Assembly: GCF_947503875.1 (NCBI RefSeq)
Contig: NZ_CANNFH010000004.1
Span: forward strand, 310,001-374,000
Length of the DNA stretch: 64,000 nt
DNA from: an uncultured Polaribacter sp.
Lineage (GTDB): Bacteria; Bacteroidota; Bacteroidia; Flavobacteriales; Flavobacteriaceae
Direction of reading: 5' to 3'
Shown one piece after another: positions 41,537 to 49,500 of the stretch. The notes under the pieces were generated by a model that was given only the letters and a program-made list of their open reading frames with translations, ran no database searches and was not told the DNA's origin. Position 1 is the stretch's first letter; every line of letters starts with the position of its first letter. A program made the position numbers and the translations under genes.

Positions 41537-41875
41537 ATGGCACACGCACACGAATCTAGCGCAAAAAGAATATGGATGGTTTTTGGTATTCTATCTGTAC
41601 TAACATTAGTAGAGGTATACTTGGGTATTATTAAACCAGATGCTTTACACTTACAAGGTCCTGGAACCAGTTGGTTAAATTGGATTTTTATAATCTTAAC
41701 ATTAGCAAAAGCATACGGTATTGCTTGGGTGTTTATGCACTTAGAAGGAGAAAAAAAATGGTTTAGACGTTCTATAGTATGGTCTGCTGTTTTCTTAATC
41801 ATCTATTTGGTTACACTATTGCTAATCGAAGGAGATTATTTATACGAGACATTATCACCATTAGTAAATTGGTAA
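41537..41875 (+). CDS. Cytochrome c oxidase subunit IV-type protein
   Basis: A small 112-residue protein with three membrane segments (about 14-30, 43-64, 77-100). The N-terminal His-rich MAHAHESSAKRIW and the order of segments resemble the bacterial small subunit IV (COX4_pro) of haem-copper oxidases, with KAYGIAWVFMHL as a family-like block. It closes the first part of the oxidase cluster and is followed at once by a strong terminator (41890-41916). Its function in the complex is structural at best. Confidence 0.8.
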   Translation: MAHAHESSAKRIWMVFGILSVLTLVEVYLGIIKPDALHLQGPGTSWLNWIFIILTLAKAYGIAWVFMHLEGEKKWFRRSIVWSAVFLIIYLVTLLLIEGDYLYETLSPLVNW

Positions 41876-41889
41876 GAGATAATTTAAAG

Positions 41890-41916
41890 AGGTGGTTTTA
41901 ACCACCTTTTTTTTTA
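41890..41916 (+). terminator. Terminator after subunit IV gene
   Basis: An 8-bp stem AGGTGGTT (41890-41897) with AACCACCT (41900-41907) and a T-run of nine. Confidence 0.9.
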
Positions 41917-41960
41917 CGCAAAATTTGTTAAAAATAGGTTAAAAGTAAAATTCTAGATAA

Positions 41961-42614
41961 ATGAGGTTTTTCACTAAGAAAAGAGTAGTACTGTTTTTGT
42001 TATTTATTTTTCCGTTGTTTTTCTATCTGATTTTATCTTCAGGAATTAACAACTTTGCAAAGCTACCAGTAATCACTAAAAACATTACGGATGTTGCTTT
42101 AATAGATAGCAGTAATAAAGTAACGTTTCAAAATAATATATCTGTAGTTTGCTTTTTAGGTGAAGATATACAAGCAATAAAAGGTGCTATTTTTAATTTA
42201 AATCAAAAGATTTATAAGCCGTTTTATGGTTTTAAAAACTTTCAAGTAATTGCTATTTATCCTGCTTCTAAAACTGAAGAAGTTAAAAAGTTAAAAGACA
42301 AGGTTGGTGCTTTTACAGATATGGTAAAGTGGAAGTTTGTTGCTAGTTCTAATGAAGAGATTTTGGCTTTGTATGATAGCTTTAAAACAGGCGAAGCACT
42401 AAATAATTTACAAATATCTAAAGCTTTTATTGTAGATAAAGAAGTAAACTTAAGAGGAAGGTTAAAAGATAAAGATTACGCTGATGGTAAACTTTTTGGA
42501 TATAATATGAATTCTGTAGCCATTTTAAAAGATAAAATGAAAGATGATGTAAAAGTACTGTTAGCAGAGTACAGGTTAGCATTAAAAAAGAACGACGCAG
42601 ATAGAGAAATTTAA
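41961..42614 (+). CDS. Membrane-anchored thioredoxin-fold-like protein without active-site Cys
   Basis: The 217-residue protein has one N-terminal membrane anchor (about 9-27), then a soluble domain. Its order (NNISVVCFLGEDI, FQVIAIYPASKTEE, KWKFVASSNEEILALYDSF, KAFIVDKEVNLRGR) follows the SCO/thioredoxin-like fold, but the CxxxC copper motif is missing; Cys is found only singly. It lies directly before the SCO gene (2-bp gap) and is conserved in that place in Flavobacteria (recalled). A role in oxidase assembly as a partner of SCO is a reasonable inference, not proven. Confidence 0.68.
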   Translation: MRFFTKKRVVLFLLFIFPLFFYLILSSGINNFAKLPVITKNITDVALIDSSNKVTFQNNISVVCFLGEDIQAIKGAIFNLNQKIYKPFYGFKNFQVIAIYPASKTEEVKKLKDKVGAFTDMVKWKFVASSNEEILALYDSFKTGEALNNLQISKAFIVDKEVNLRGRLKDKDYADGKLFGYNMNSVAILKDKMKDDVKVLLAEYRLALKKNDADREI

Positions 42615-42616
42615 AA

Positions 42617-43267
42617 ATGAAGAAAAAAAATTCTTACATAGGTATTGCATTTATAATTTTGCTCTTTGGTATTTATACAGTGCCTAAAGTAGTAGATCGC
42701 TTTTCTTCGGATAAAGTGAGCCTTGTTAAGTTTAATAAGGTACCAAATTTTGAATTTATCAATCAAGAAGGCAAGCTAATATCTAATGCAGATTACAAAG
42801 GTAAAGTGCATGTGGTAGAGTTTTTCTTTGCAACTTGCCCAACCATTTGCCCAATTATGAACCAGAAAATGCTAACTATACAAAACGAGTTTTTTGGGAA
42901 TCCAAGTTTTGGGATAGCATCAATTTCTATAACACCAGAAATAGATTCGCCAGAATTATTAAAAACATATGCTAAGAACAACGGCATAACACACAAAAAT
43001 TGGCATCTTTTAACAGGTAAAAGTGAGGCTGTTGTGTACAATCTTTCTAATAAAGGTTTTAAATTATATGCAGGAAAAGGTGATGCAGATCATGGTGGGT
43101 TTGAACATTCTGGTTTGTTTGCCTTAGTGGATAAAGACGGTTATATAAGATCTAGAAAAGACGAATTTGGTAATCCTATAATGTATTACAGAGCTATAGA
43201 AGAACAAGGTTTTCCTGATCAGATAAAAGAGTTAAAAGAAGATATTAAAATTTTATTAGATGAATAG
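42617..43267 (+). CDS. SCO1/SenC family copper-delivery protein
   Basis: A 216-residue protein with an N-terminal anchor (about 8-24) and a thioredoxin fold. The copper ligands are Cys74 and Cys78 in ATCPTICP and His164 in GFEHSGLFALVDKDG, all intact. SCO proteins insert copper into the CuA site of cytochrome oxidase subunit II and act on the periplasmic side. It is between the Cys-less homologue (2 bp) and the DUF420 gene, whose ATG overlaps its stop by 8 bp. The cluster context (ctaB, subunits III and IV) supports oxidase assembly. Confidence 0.92.
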   Translation: MKKKNSYIGIAFIILLFGIYTVPKVVDRFSSDKVSLVKFNKVPNFEFINQEGKLISNADYKGKVHVVEFFFATCPTICPIMNQKMLTIQNEFFGNPSFGIASISITPEIDSPELLKTYAKNNGITHKNWHLLTGKSEAVVYNLSNKGFKLYAGKGDADHGGFEHSGLFALVDKDGYIRSRKDEFGNPIMYYRAIEEQGFPDQIKELKEDIKILLDE

Positions 43268-43802
43268 TTTAGAGGTTAAAGAAGCAAAATATAAGAAGAT
43301 TATTACAGCATTGTCCATTGTAATTCCTTTGGCTGTTGCCGCGTTGTTTGGTATCAATTTAAAAAGGCTAGGTTTTAATGTAGAGCCTTTAACTTTTTTA
43401 CCGCCAATTTATGCTACTATAAATGGTCTAACAGCAGTTTTGTTGGTTGCCGCAGTTATGGCTATTAAAAAAGGGAATAAAAAGCTACATGAGCAATTAA
43501 ATACTGCAGCAATTGCTTGTTCTCTAATTTTTTTGGTATTGTATATTGCGTATCACATGACGTCAGATTCTACTAGTTTTGGTGGTGAAGGTCTTATTAA
43601 ATATGTGTATTATTTTATTTTAATTACACATATAATCTTATCTATTGTAGTTATTCCTTTTGTGCTAATTACCTATATGAGAGCAAAATTAGGTAAGTTT
43701 CCAGAGCATAAGAAAATAGCTAAAAAAACTTTCCCTTTATGGTTATATGTTGCCGTTACTGGCGTAATTGTTTATTTAATGATAGCTCCTTATTATGCAT
43801 AA
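43260..43802 (+). CDS. DUF420 membrane protein
   Basis: A 180-residue protein with about five membrane segments. The blocks PLTFLPPIYATINGLTAVLL, HEQLNTAAIACSLIFLVLYI and THIILSIVVIPFVLITYMRA (each 20 residues) match DUF420, a family found in oxidase clusters and related to the caa3-assembly protein CtaM. His residues at HEQLN, AYHMTSD and ITHIIL could contact haem or copper. It starts inside the SCO gene (8-bp overlap) and its own stop overlaps the next small gene by 8 bp, so all three are translationally coupled. Confidence 0.85.
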   Translation: MNSLEVKEAKYKKIITALSIVIPLAVAALFGINLKRLGFNVEPLTFLPPIYATINGLTAVLLVAAVMAIKKGNKKLHEQLNTAAIACSLIFLVLYIAYHMTSDSTSFGGEGLIKYVYYFILITHIILSIVVIPFVLITYMRAKLGKFPEHKKIAKKTFPLWLYVAVTGVIVYLMIAPYYA

Positions 43803-44016
43803 AAAAAAGATATTTTTCGTCTTATTTGTTCTTATTGGTTTTATTCAAAATACGTTCCCACAGTGTGCAATGTGTAAAGCAGTTGTAGAAAATGGAGATG
43901 CTACTATGGCAGAAGGTATTAATAACGGAATTACATATTTAATGGTTTTTCCTTATATTTTGGTAGGTATATTGTTGTTTTCTATTTATCGTTATAATAG
44001 AAAGGTTAAAAATTAA
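43795..44016 (+). CDS. 73-aa membrane protein with periplasmic CxxC, in the oxidase cluster
   Basis: Starts at ATG 43795 within the last codons of DUF420. It has a signal or anchor segment (about 5-20), then QCAMCKAVVENGD with Cys24 and Cys27, and a second hydrophobic segment (about 48-64) ending in a basic tail. The short CxxC loop on the outer face could bind copper or act in thiol exchange. I know of similar small flavobacterial proteins at this place but no name. Strict coupling to SCO and DUF420 implies a role in oxidase metallation (inference). Confidence 0.72.
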   Translation: MHKKKIFFVLFVLIGFIQNTFPQCAMCKAVVENGDATMAEGINNGITYLMVFPYILVGILLFSIYRYNRKVKN

Positions 44017-44133
44017 CATATAAATAGGAGCAATTTTTTGTAACAAATTTTATTTTTGGTCGTCTTACTTAAACATTTATAAAAGAGGTTATCTAATTGA
44101 TAACCAAAAATAAACAACCAAAAACTTTTACCT

Positions 44134-45465
44134 TTGAAAACTAAACTTATATTTTTAGTGGCTTTATGTTTTTCTTTAGCTACTTTTTCTCAAAAAAAAT
44201 GGACATTAAAAGAAGCTGTAAATCAGGCTTTAGAAAAGAATATTTCTATTCAACAAAATAAGTTGAGTGTTGAATTGGCAAAGAAAGATGTAGCTATTGC
44301 AAAAGGTAATTTCTTACCAAATTTAGGTGCTAACACAAGAGGTAATTTAAATTTTGGTACTGGTTTTGATCCTGTTTCTCAAGATAGGGTAAACACAAGT
44401 TTTTTTGGTGGTTCTTTAGGAGCAAGTTCTAATTATACTATTTTTAATGGTTTTAGAAACACAAATACATACAAACAAGCACAATTAGGTGTAGAATCTA
44501 GTTTGTTTGATTTAAAACAAATAGAGAATGATATTTCTTTAAGAGTTGTAAACACCTATTTAAATGTTTTATTTGCTAAAGAAAATTTAGAAGTTGCCAA
44601 AGTACAAGCTGCCATTAGTGAAAAGCAAATACAAGCTGCGCAAGCAAGATTTGATGCGGGCGTAATTGCAAAAGGGGATTTGTTAAACATACAATCTACA
44701 GCAGCAAACGATGCTCAAAATTTAATTACACAAGAAAATACATTAGATTTAGCGTTATTAAATTTAGCACAACTGTTGCAAGAACCTGTAGAAAATTTTG
44801 ATGTAACACCAATTGATGTTGGAGCACCTTCCGCCAATCTTTTCTACAAAACGTCTGAGAGTGTTTACAATAAATCATTGGATTATATGCCAGAGATTGC
44901 AAGAGCAAAGTTAGACATAGAAAATGCAGATTTTAATATTGCACTTGCAGAGAGTGCTTATTACCCTACAATTACTGCTTCTGCAGCATTATCTACCAAC
45001 TATGGTTTTAATTTAAATTTACCAGAGGGTTTTGAGAATCCAGGTTTTGGCACTCAGTTAGATGAAAACTTAGGTTATGGATTAGGATTTAGTGTTAATA
45101 TCCCTATTTTTAATCGCTTTCAAACCAAAAATAGAGTAGCACAATCCGTTATTAATAAAGAAGTGTCTCAGACAAGGTTAGAAGATCAAAAATTGAGACT
45201 AAAACAAACCATAGAACAAGCTTTTTTAGATGTTAAAACAGCTTTAAAAACTTTCGAAGCTTCAAAAATTTCTTTAGAATCTCAAAAAGAGGCTTTTAAA
45301 AATGCACAAGAACGTTATAATTTTGGCGCAATGACTATTTTTGATTTCGATTTGGTAAGAACACGTTTGGTAAACGCAGAAGGCGCAATGATTCGTTCTA
45401 AATACGACTATGTTTTTAAAACTAAGGTATTACAATTCTATTGTGGCGAGTTAGTTTTAGAATAA
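44134..45465 (+). CDS. TolC family outer-membrane efflux protein
   Basis: 443 residues, TolC size. A signal peptide (to about FSQ20) is followed by two OEP repeats with long helices: WTLKEAVNQALEKNISIQQN (23-42) and GNFLPNLGANTRG in repeat 1, and YYPTITASAALS with VNIPIFNRFQTKNRV in repeat 2; NFGAMTIFDFDLVRTRLVNA (in part) is a final helix. It forms the outer-membrane channel of a tripartite pump or exporter. No inner-membrane partner gene is next to it in this window; the gene downstream, tsaB, is unrelated. Start TTG 44134 is needed to keep the signal peptide. A long terminator hairpin follows. Confidence 0.9.
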   Translation: MKTKLIFLVALCFSLATFSQKKWTLKEAVNQALEKNISIQQNKLSVELAKKDVAIAKGNFLPNLGANTRGNLNFGTGFDPVSQDRVNTSFFGGSLGASSNYTIFNGFRNTNTYKQAQLGVESSLFDLKQIENDISLRVVNTYLNVLFAKENLEVAKVQAAISEKQIQAAQARFDAGVIAKGDLLNIQSTAANDAQNLITQENTLDLALLNLAQLLQEPVENFDVTPIDVGAPSANLFYKTSESVYNKSLDYMPEIARAKLDIENADFNIALAESAYYPTITASAALSTNYGFNLNLPEGFENPGFGTQLDENLGYGLGFSVNIPIFNRFQTKNRVAQSVINKEVSQTRLEDQKLRLKQTIEQAFLDVKTALKTFEASKISLESQKEAFKNAQERYNFGAMTIFDFDLVRTRLVNAEGAMIRSKYDYVFKTKVLQFYCGELVLE

Positions 45466-45485
45466 ACCAAGCATCTAATTTTATA

Positions 45486-45545
45486 GAAAAAAGGCTTTAA
45501 TAGGGAATTGCAATTTTTGTAAGAATCTATTGAAGCCTTTTTTGT
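45486..45545 (+). terminator. Long terminator hairpin after the TolC-type gene
   Basis: AAAAAGGCTTTAATAG near 45487 pairs with CTATTGAAGCCTTTTTT near 45529-45545 around a loop of about 26 nt; a T-run follows. Confidence 0.7.
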
Positions 45546-45566
45546 TTGTGTTTTTTTCTGAAAGAC

Positions 45567-45574
45567 TATCTTTG
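45567..45574 (+). promoter_or_regulatory. -7 promoter element for tsaB
   Basis: TATCTTTG, ending 15 bp before TTG 45590. Supports the short tsaB reading. Confidence 0.6.
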
Positions 45575-45589
45575 TACAAAAATTATAGG

Positions 45590-46276
45590 TTGGCAATAAT
45601 ACTGAATATAGAGACTACCACAAAAAACTGTTCTGTTAGTTTGGCAGAAGATGGTGTGGTATTAGCAATAAAAGAGCTTAATAATGGAAATTACTCTCAC
45701 GCCGAAGTTTTGCATGTATTTATAGAAGATGTTTTGAAAGAAGCCGGTTTTGCGAAAGCTAAAATAGACGCTGTAGCCGTTAGTAAAGGACCAGGTTCTT
45801 ATACAGGCTTAAGAATTGGCGTTTCTGCTGCAAAAGGCCTTTGTTTCGCTTTAGATGTTCCATTAATTTCTATTGATACACTAACTGCACTTTCTTATAA
45901 AATTTCTGCCAATAAAGGGGTTATTGTACCTATGTTAGATGCTAGAAGAATGGAAGTCTATTCAGCTGTTTTTAATGCGAATTATACTCAAATTAGAGAA
46001 ATTAAGGCAGAAATTATTGATGAACATTCTTTTTTAAAATATTTAGAAAAAGATGTTGTTTATTTTTTAGGTGATGGAGCTGCTAAGTGCCAAGAAATTA
46101 TAAAGCATGATAATGCTAATTTTGTGTTAGGCAAATATCCATCTTCAAAAGAAATGGCAGTGTTATCATATAAGAAGTACAAAAAAAACGACATGGAAAA
46201 TGTCGCTTATTTTGAACCTTTTTATTTAAAAGATTTTGTTGTAATTCCGGAAAAGAAGAAAAAACCTATTTTTTAA
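45590..46276 (+). CDS. tsaB: tRNA t6A37 threonylcarbamoyladenosine biosynthesis protein TsaB
   Basis: 228 residues from TTG 45590. The N-terminal strand AIILNIETTTKNCSVSLAE and the block AVSKGPGSYTGLRIGVSAAK (20 residues, about 60-79) are the ASKHA-type signature of TsaB, followed by GDGAAKC near 160. TsaB is the scaffold partner of TsaD in adding threonylcarbamoyl to A37 of ANN-decoding tRNAs. An upstream in-frame ATG at 45530 lies inside the terminator and before the -7 element (45567-45574), so it was rejected. The 3' end overlaps the convergent mscS-like gene by 11 bp. Confidence 0.9.
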   Translation: MAIILNIETTTKNCSVSLAEDGVVLAIKELNNGNYSHAEVLHVFIEDVLKEAGFAKAKIDAVAVSKGPGSYTGLRIGVSAAKGLCFALDVPLISIDTLTALSYKISANKGVIVPMLDARRMEVYSAVFNANYTQIREIKAEIIDEHSFLKYLEKDVVYFLGDGAAKCQEIIKHDNANFVLGKYPSSKEMAVLSYKKYKKNDMENVAYFEPFYLKDFVVIPEKKKKPIF

Positions 46277-47066
46277 TTTGTACTTGATGTGGATAAGGTA
46301 TTTCTATACCAGCTTTGTCTAATTCTAGTTTGGTATTTTCTGTAACTTCAAAGTATACATTCCAATAATCTTCAGCTTTACACCAGGGTCTTACAGCAAA
46401 ATTTACAGAACTATCTGCAAGTTCTAATACGTTAACTGTTGGTTTTGGCTCTTTTAATACTTTAGGATGGTTTTGAAGTACATTTAATAAAACATCTTTG
46501 GTTTGTTTAATGTCAGCATCGTAGGCAACACCAAAAACTAAGTCTACTCTTCTTGTGCCTTCTGTTGTGTAGTTTATTATAGTTCCGTTAGATAACGAGG
46601 CATTGGGTATAATAATTTCTCTATTAGATAAACCAGTTAATTTAGTAGTAAAAATTTCAATTTCTTTTACCACACCAATTTCTCCCTGTGCCTCTATTAA
46701 ATCTGAAACCTTAAAAGGTTTAAAAAGCATGATAAGTACTCCTCCCGCAAAATTTGCTAAAGATCCTTGTAGGGCAAGACCAATAGCTAAACCTGCAGCA
46801 GCTAAAATTGCCGCAAAAGATGCTGTCTCTACTCCTAGTTTAGCAATTACGGTTATAAAGAGTAATATTTTAAGCGTCCAGCTTAGTAAATTCCCTAAAA
46901 ATTGTTGGAGTGAAATATCTACTCCCCTTTTTTGCATTATTTTTTTGCTGGCATTAATCAATATTTTAATTACTGCTAAACCTATAATTAATAGAGCCAA
47001 GGCCATTAATACTTTAGGTGTGTATTCAATTACTATGTTTTTAATCCATTCTGTTTTTTCTAACAT
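46266..47066 (-). CDS. MscS-type mechanosensitive ion channel
   Basis: 266 residues, the size of small-conductance MscS. Three membrane segments lie near 15-35, 57-75 and 80-100. The pore helix shows ILAAAGLAIGLALQGSLANFAGGVLIM (84-110, shown in parts: AAGLAIGLALQGSLANFAGG). The cytoplasmic vestibule has GVVKEIEIFTTKL, NREIIIPNASLSNGTIINYT and the end block. The channel opens under membrane tension to release solutes in osmotic downshock. Its minus-strand promoter is TAAATTTG at 47093-47100. Convergent with tsaB, ends overlapping by 11 bp. Confidence 0.93.
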   Translation of the reverse strand: MLEKTEWIKNIVIEYTPKVLMALALLIIGLAVIKILINASKKIMQKRGVDISLQQFLGNLLSWTLKILLFITVIAKLGVETASFAAILAAAGLAIGLALQGSLANFAGGVLIMLFKPFKVSDLIEAQGEIGVVKEIEIFTTKLTGLSNREIIIPNASLSNGTIINYTTEGTRRVDLVFGVAYDADIKQTKDVLLNVLQNHPKVLKEPKPTVNVLELADSSVNFAVRPWCKAEDYWNVYFEVTENTKLELDKAGIEIPYPHQVQIKK

Positions 47067-47092
47067 ATGTATATTTTTTAAGCCTTATTGGA

Positions 47093-47100
47093 CAAATTTA
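47093..47100 (-). promoter_or_regulatory. -7 promoter element for the MscS gene
   Basis: TAAATTTG on the minus strand, 26 bp before the start at 47066. Confidence 0.6.
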
Positions 47101-47181
47101 ATAAAATGATAATTTATTTAAAAGTTAAGTTAGTATTGTTATAGAATATTTTTGAGACGAAGGTGTTTAGGCTTTACATAG

Positions 47182-47213
47182 AAAACAATTTCCTGTAAAA
47201 AGGAAATCGTTTT
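47182..47213 (-). terminator. Terminator of the dodecin gene
   Basis: A 12-bp stem (47183-47194 with 47203-47214, one G-U wobble on the minus strand) with U-rich flank, 25 bp past the dodecin stop. Confidence 0.65.
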
Positions 47214-47236
47214 TACAATTTTAAGAAAAGGTGTGA

Positions 47237-47437
47237 TTAATGTACTTGGAATGTAATTTTTAAATTTATCCGAAATTCAGCGATATCTTTATCTTTTACT
47301 ATTGCGCTTTGCGATTGTACAAATACAGATTTAATGTTTTTTACAGATTTAGATGCTTGTTTTACTGCTTTTCTTGTTGCATCTTCTCAGCTTTTTTCTG
47401 AGTTCGCTAGAACTTCAATAACTTTCATTACCGCCAT
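47237..47437 (-). pseudogene. Dodecin gene with one in-frame TGA
   Basis: Read from ATG 47437 on the minus strand, 66 codons give MAVMKVIEVLANSEKS-stop-EDATRKAVKQASKSVKNI and, after it, KSVFVQSQSAIVKDKDIAEF to ITFQVH. This is the full dodecin fold, a small flavin-storing dodecamer. The only defect is TGA at 47387-47389 (codon 17), where the family has TGG for Trp in the KSWEDA helix start. All other codons are open and conserved. It could be a recent pseudogene, a sequencing error, or a site of readthrough. The terminator at 47182-47213 is intact. Confidence 0.85.
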
Positions 47438-47604
47438 ATTTTTTGTTTTTAGTTTAAATAATTAAGTTTAGTTGATATAGTAAAATTTATATAAATATGT
47501 TAAAATTGCACCCAATGTTAATTTAATGTTATGTAATTGTTTGGTTATTGTTACAAAAGTTATATATTTGTTACTGTAAGGTTAACCTTTAAAAATAAAA
47601 TATC

Positions 47605-47955
47605 ATGAAAAAATTATTAACAATAGCATTATTAAGTATAGCAGCAATTACTTATGCACAAGATACAGAACCAACATATAAATTAGAAGGAGATTTAGTT
47701 AAGGCTACGTATTACCATGTAGATGGTTCAATTCATACGCAAGGTTACTTTAAAAATAAAAAGTTAACAGGTAAATGGGTTCGATTTGATAAAAGCGGTA
47801 ATAAAACGCAAATGGCCTTTTACAAAGAAGGCAAAAAAACTGGAAAGTGGTTTATTTGGGGCACGGATTCTTTGAAAGAAATTACGTATAACGAAAATGT
47901 TATACAAGACGTAAATTTATGGAAAGCTGATACTAGAGTAGCTTCCAATAAATAA
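47605..47955 (+). CDS. Small secreted MORN-like protein
   Basis: A 116-residue protein with a signal peptide (cleavage near TYAQ, residue 19). Then come repeats of the MORN_2/YwqK kind: GSIHTQGYFKNKKLTGKWVR (20 residues, about 42-61) and KTQMAFYKEGKKTGKW. The fold is a beta-strand meander with G-K-W pattern. I recall it as a very common single-gene family in Flavobacteriaceae without known function; the label antitoxin often attached to YwqK relatives is not supported here. A strong promoter was not identified; a terminator follows at 47971-48011. Confidence 0.78.
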   Translation: MKKLLTIALLSIAAITYAQDTEPTYKLEGDLVKATYYHVDGSIHTQGYFKNKKLTGKWVRFDKSGNKTQMAFYKEGKKTGKWFIWGTDSLKEITYNENVIQDVNLWKADTRVASNK

Positions 47956-47970
47956 TAAATAACTGTTTTA

Positions 47971-48011
47971 AAAAAACTCCAAATTAAGATATTTTAATTT
48001 GGAGTTTTTTT
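47971..48011 (+). terminator. Terminator after the MORN-like gene
   Basis: A 15-bp stem (47971-47985 with 47996-48010) with a T-run. Confidence 0.9.
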
Positions 48012-48277
48012 GTTTCAAACATTAATGTTTTTCTAATATATAGGTAGTTAATATTGGCATATAAGGCTTTGACGAATGAACTGGTATCTGTAGTTGCCTT
48101 TTAGTTCATAGCAATTGAATTTTACCCCGTAAAATGATTGGATCAATTGTTTAACAATCGTTTTGTAGCTTGTAATATCAATCTTATGCTCTGTTTTATA
48201 CTATCTATTTGGGTGTGCTATATATTACGCTATTCAGACTGAATTTTTACCATTATTTTGTTTTTCTATACAGTTAA
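48012..48277. other. Intergenic gap, about 265 bp, no gene recognised
   Basis: Between two terminators lies sequence with a slightly less A/T-only look than other gaps. On the minus strand a short open stretch reads TDTSSFVKALYANINYLYIR, which looks protein-like, but it has no start, no clear family and stops soon. It may be the remnant of a lost gene. Confidence 0.4.
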
Positions 48278-48319
48278 AAACATAAAAACGCCTAATTAAT
48301 ATTAGGCGTTTTTATGTTT
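48278..48319. terminator. Bidirectional terminator downstream of the second TonB-like gene
   Basis: A long near-perfect stem (AACATAAAAACGCCTAAT about 48279-48295 with ATTAGGCGTTTTTATGTT 48301-48318) with T-rich flanks on both strands. Confidence 0.88.
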
Positions 48320-48336
48320 TGTTGTTTGGTATTTAA

Positions 48337-49056
48337 TTATTCTACTACCAAAGAAAATGGAATGTTGTAAGATACTCCTACTGGCTTACCTCTTTGTCTT
48401 CCTGGTTTCATTTTAGGTAATAACTTCATTACTTTAATAACTTCCTGCTCAATTTTAGGATGTGGTCCTCTTGCTTGTACATTTACGATATTACCATTTT
48501 TATCAATTTTAAAACCAATAAAAACTCTTTTTTTTCCGGTACTTAAACCTAATTCATTAGGCAAGTCTGTATCAAATTTTCTAGCAAAATGTCTTTGCAC
48601 TTTTTTATTAAAACAAGCTTTAAGTTTAGCTTTATTTCCTTTACATCCCGGAAAAACGGGAGAATCTTCAATAATCATAAAGTTTACATCCTCTACTACA
48701 ACCTCAGCTTCTACTACCTCTACTATTTCTTCTACAACTACTTCTTCAGTTTCATCTGTTTCTGTAGATTCTATAACAGTTTCTTCAACTTCTTCTTTGT
48801 CTTCTACTATTTCTATTTTTTCTGGAGCTGGTGGTGGTGGCGTTTTAGGTTGTACTGGCTCTACTCTTTCTGTAATAGGAATTTCTTCATCTAAAATGGC
48901 ATTCATACTAACAACACCTAAATCATTAGTGGTTTTGTCATAGGTTTTCTTTTCTATGGCTACATACGTTACAAATAAAGCTAACACAAGACCAATCTGC
49001 ATAAAGATTTTACTGTAATTTTCTAAATTTGATTTTGGATTTTTCTTAATTTGCAT
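48337..49056 (-). CDS. TonB-like energy transducer with acidic linker
   Basis: A 239-residue paralogue of the protein at 34459. Anchor IFMQIGLVLALFVTYVAIE (about 18-36), a Pro run (KTPPPPAPEK, about 72-81), then an extremely acidic Glu/Val-rich linker (about 84-125), and a C-terminal TonB-like domain starting SPVFPGCKGNK (about 132) and ending KPVGVSYNIPFSLVVE. Classic TonB linkers are Pro-Lys/Pro-Glu mixtures; this one is almost only acid plus valine. The C-terminal domain conserves the same Cys pair (GCKG, KACF) as its paralogue. It is at the end of the leftward run maeB to vanZ, 63 bp after the VanZ-like stop. Confidence 0.83.
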   Translation of the reverse strand: MQIKKNPKSNLENYSKIFMQIGLVLALFVTYVAIEKKTYDKTTNDLGVVSMNAILDEEIPITERVEPVQPKTPPPPAPEKIEIVEDKEEVEETVIESTETDETEEVVVEEIVEVVEAEVVVEDVNFMIIEDSPVFPGCKGNKAKLKACFNKKVQRHFARKFDTDLPNELGLSTGKKRVFIGFKIDKNGNIVNVQARGPHPKIEQEVIKVMKLLPKMKPGRQRGKPVGVSYNIPFSLVVE

Positions 49057-49119
49057 GAATAATGAATTTTATAGTTCGCTAATTTAAAGAATTTATTGTT
49101 TAATAAACAAGTCTTTGTA

Positions 49120-49500
49120 CTAATTAAAATGTTTTTTTCCCAAAGTTCTATTAAAAAATACAAGGCCAAGTAATATTCCAAAGGAATTGGCAATAATATC
49201 TAATAGATCTCCTGTTCTATACGCTGTTAAAATTTCTTGCAATACTTCAATAACTATGCCAAAAACAATACATAATATTACAACTATAGTTTTTTTACTT
49301 GGTTTTTTATAAAAGGTAAATAACCAAGCAACAGAAAGAAAAAAATAGGCTATACTATGTTGTACTTTATCTAAATTATTAAAGTTAATAACATTTTGTT
49401 TGGGTATTTTTATTAAACTTAGGTAAACAATTACTAATGTAATAATTATGGCAAATACAATACTACTATCCTTCAATAATTGCTTTATACCCTTCTGCAT
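49120..49500 (-). CDS. VanZ-like membrane protein
   Basis: 126 residues with four membrane segments. The VanZ-like pattern includes NLDKVQHSIAYFFLSVAWLF (20 residues, with the conserved D-K-x-x-H), FGIVIEVLQEILTAYRTGDLLD (about 80-101) and DIIANSFGILLG. VanZ confers low-level teicoplanin resistance in enterococci, but most relatives have no link to antibiotics and their role is unknown. Its start lies 35 bp inside the gcvH gene, so it is translationally coupled. This gcvH-VanZ-like pairing downstream of sprA is common in Flavobacteria (recalled). Confidence 0.85.
   Translation of the reverse strand: MQKGIKQLLKDSSIVFAIIITLVIVYLSLIKIPKQNVINFNNLDKVQHSIAYFFLSVAWLFTFYKKPSKKTIVVILCIVFGIVIEVLQEILTAYRTGDLLDIIANSFGILLGLVFFNRTLGKKHFN

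Noticed and set aside
45530..45589. Upstream ATG for tsaB
   Set aside because: It falls within the terminator hairpin of the previous gene and before the tsaB promoter.
47387..47389. TGA in the dodecin gene as a selenocysteine or general Trp codon
   Set aside because: The family has Trp here, no selenocysteine element was seen, and several real genes in the window end with TGA.
48050..48240. Protein-like minus-strand stretch as a transposase remnant
   Set aside because: The readable piece is about 20 residues, has no start and matches no transposase motif that I know.
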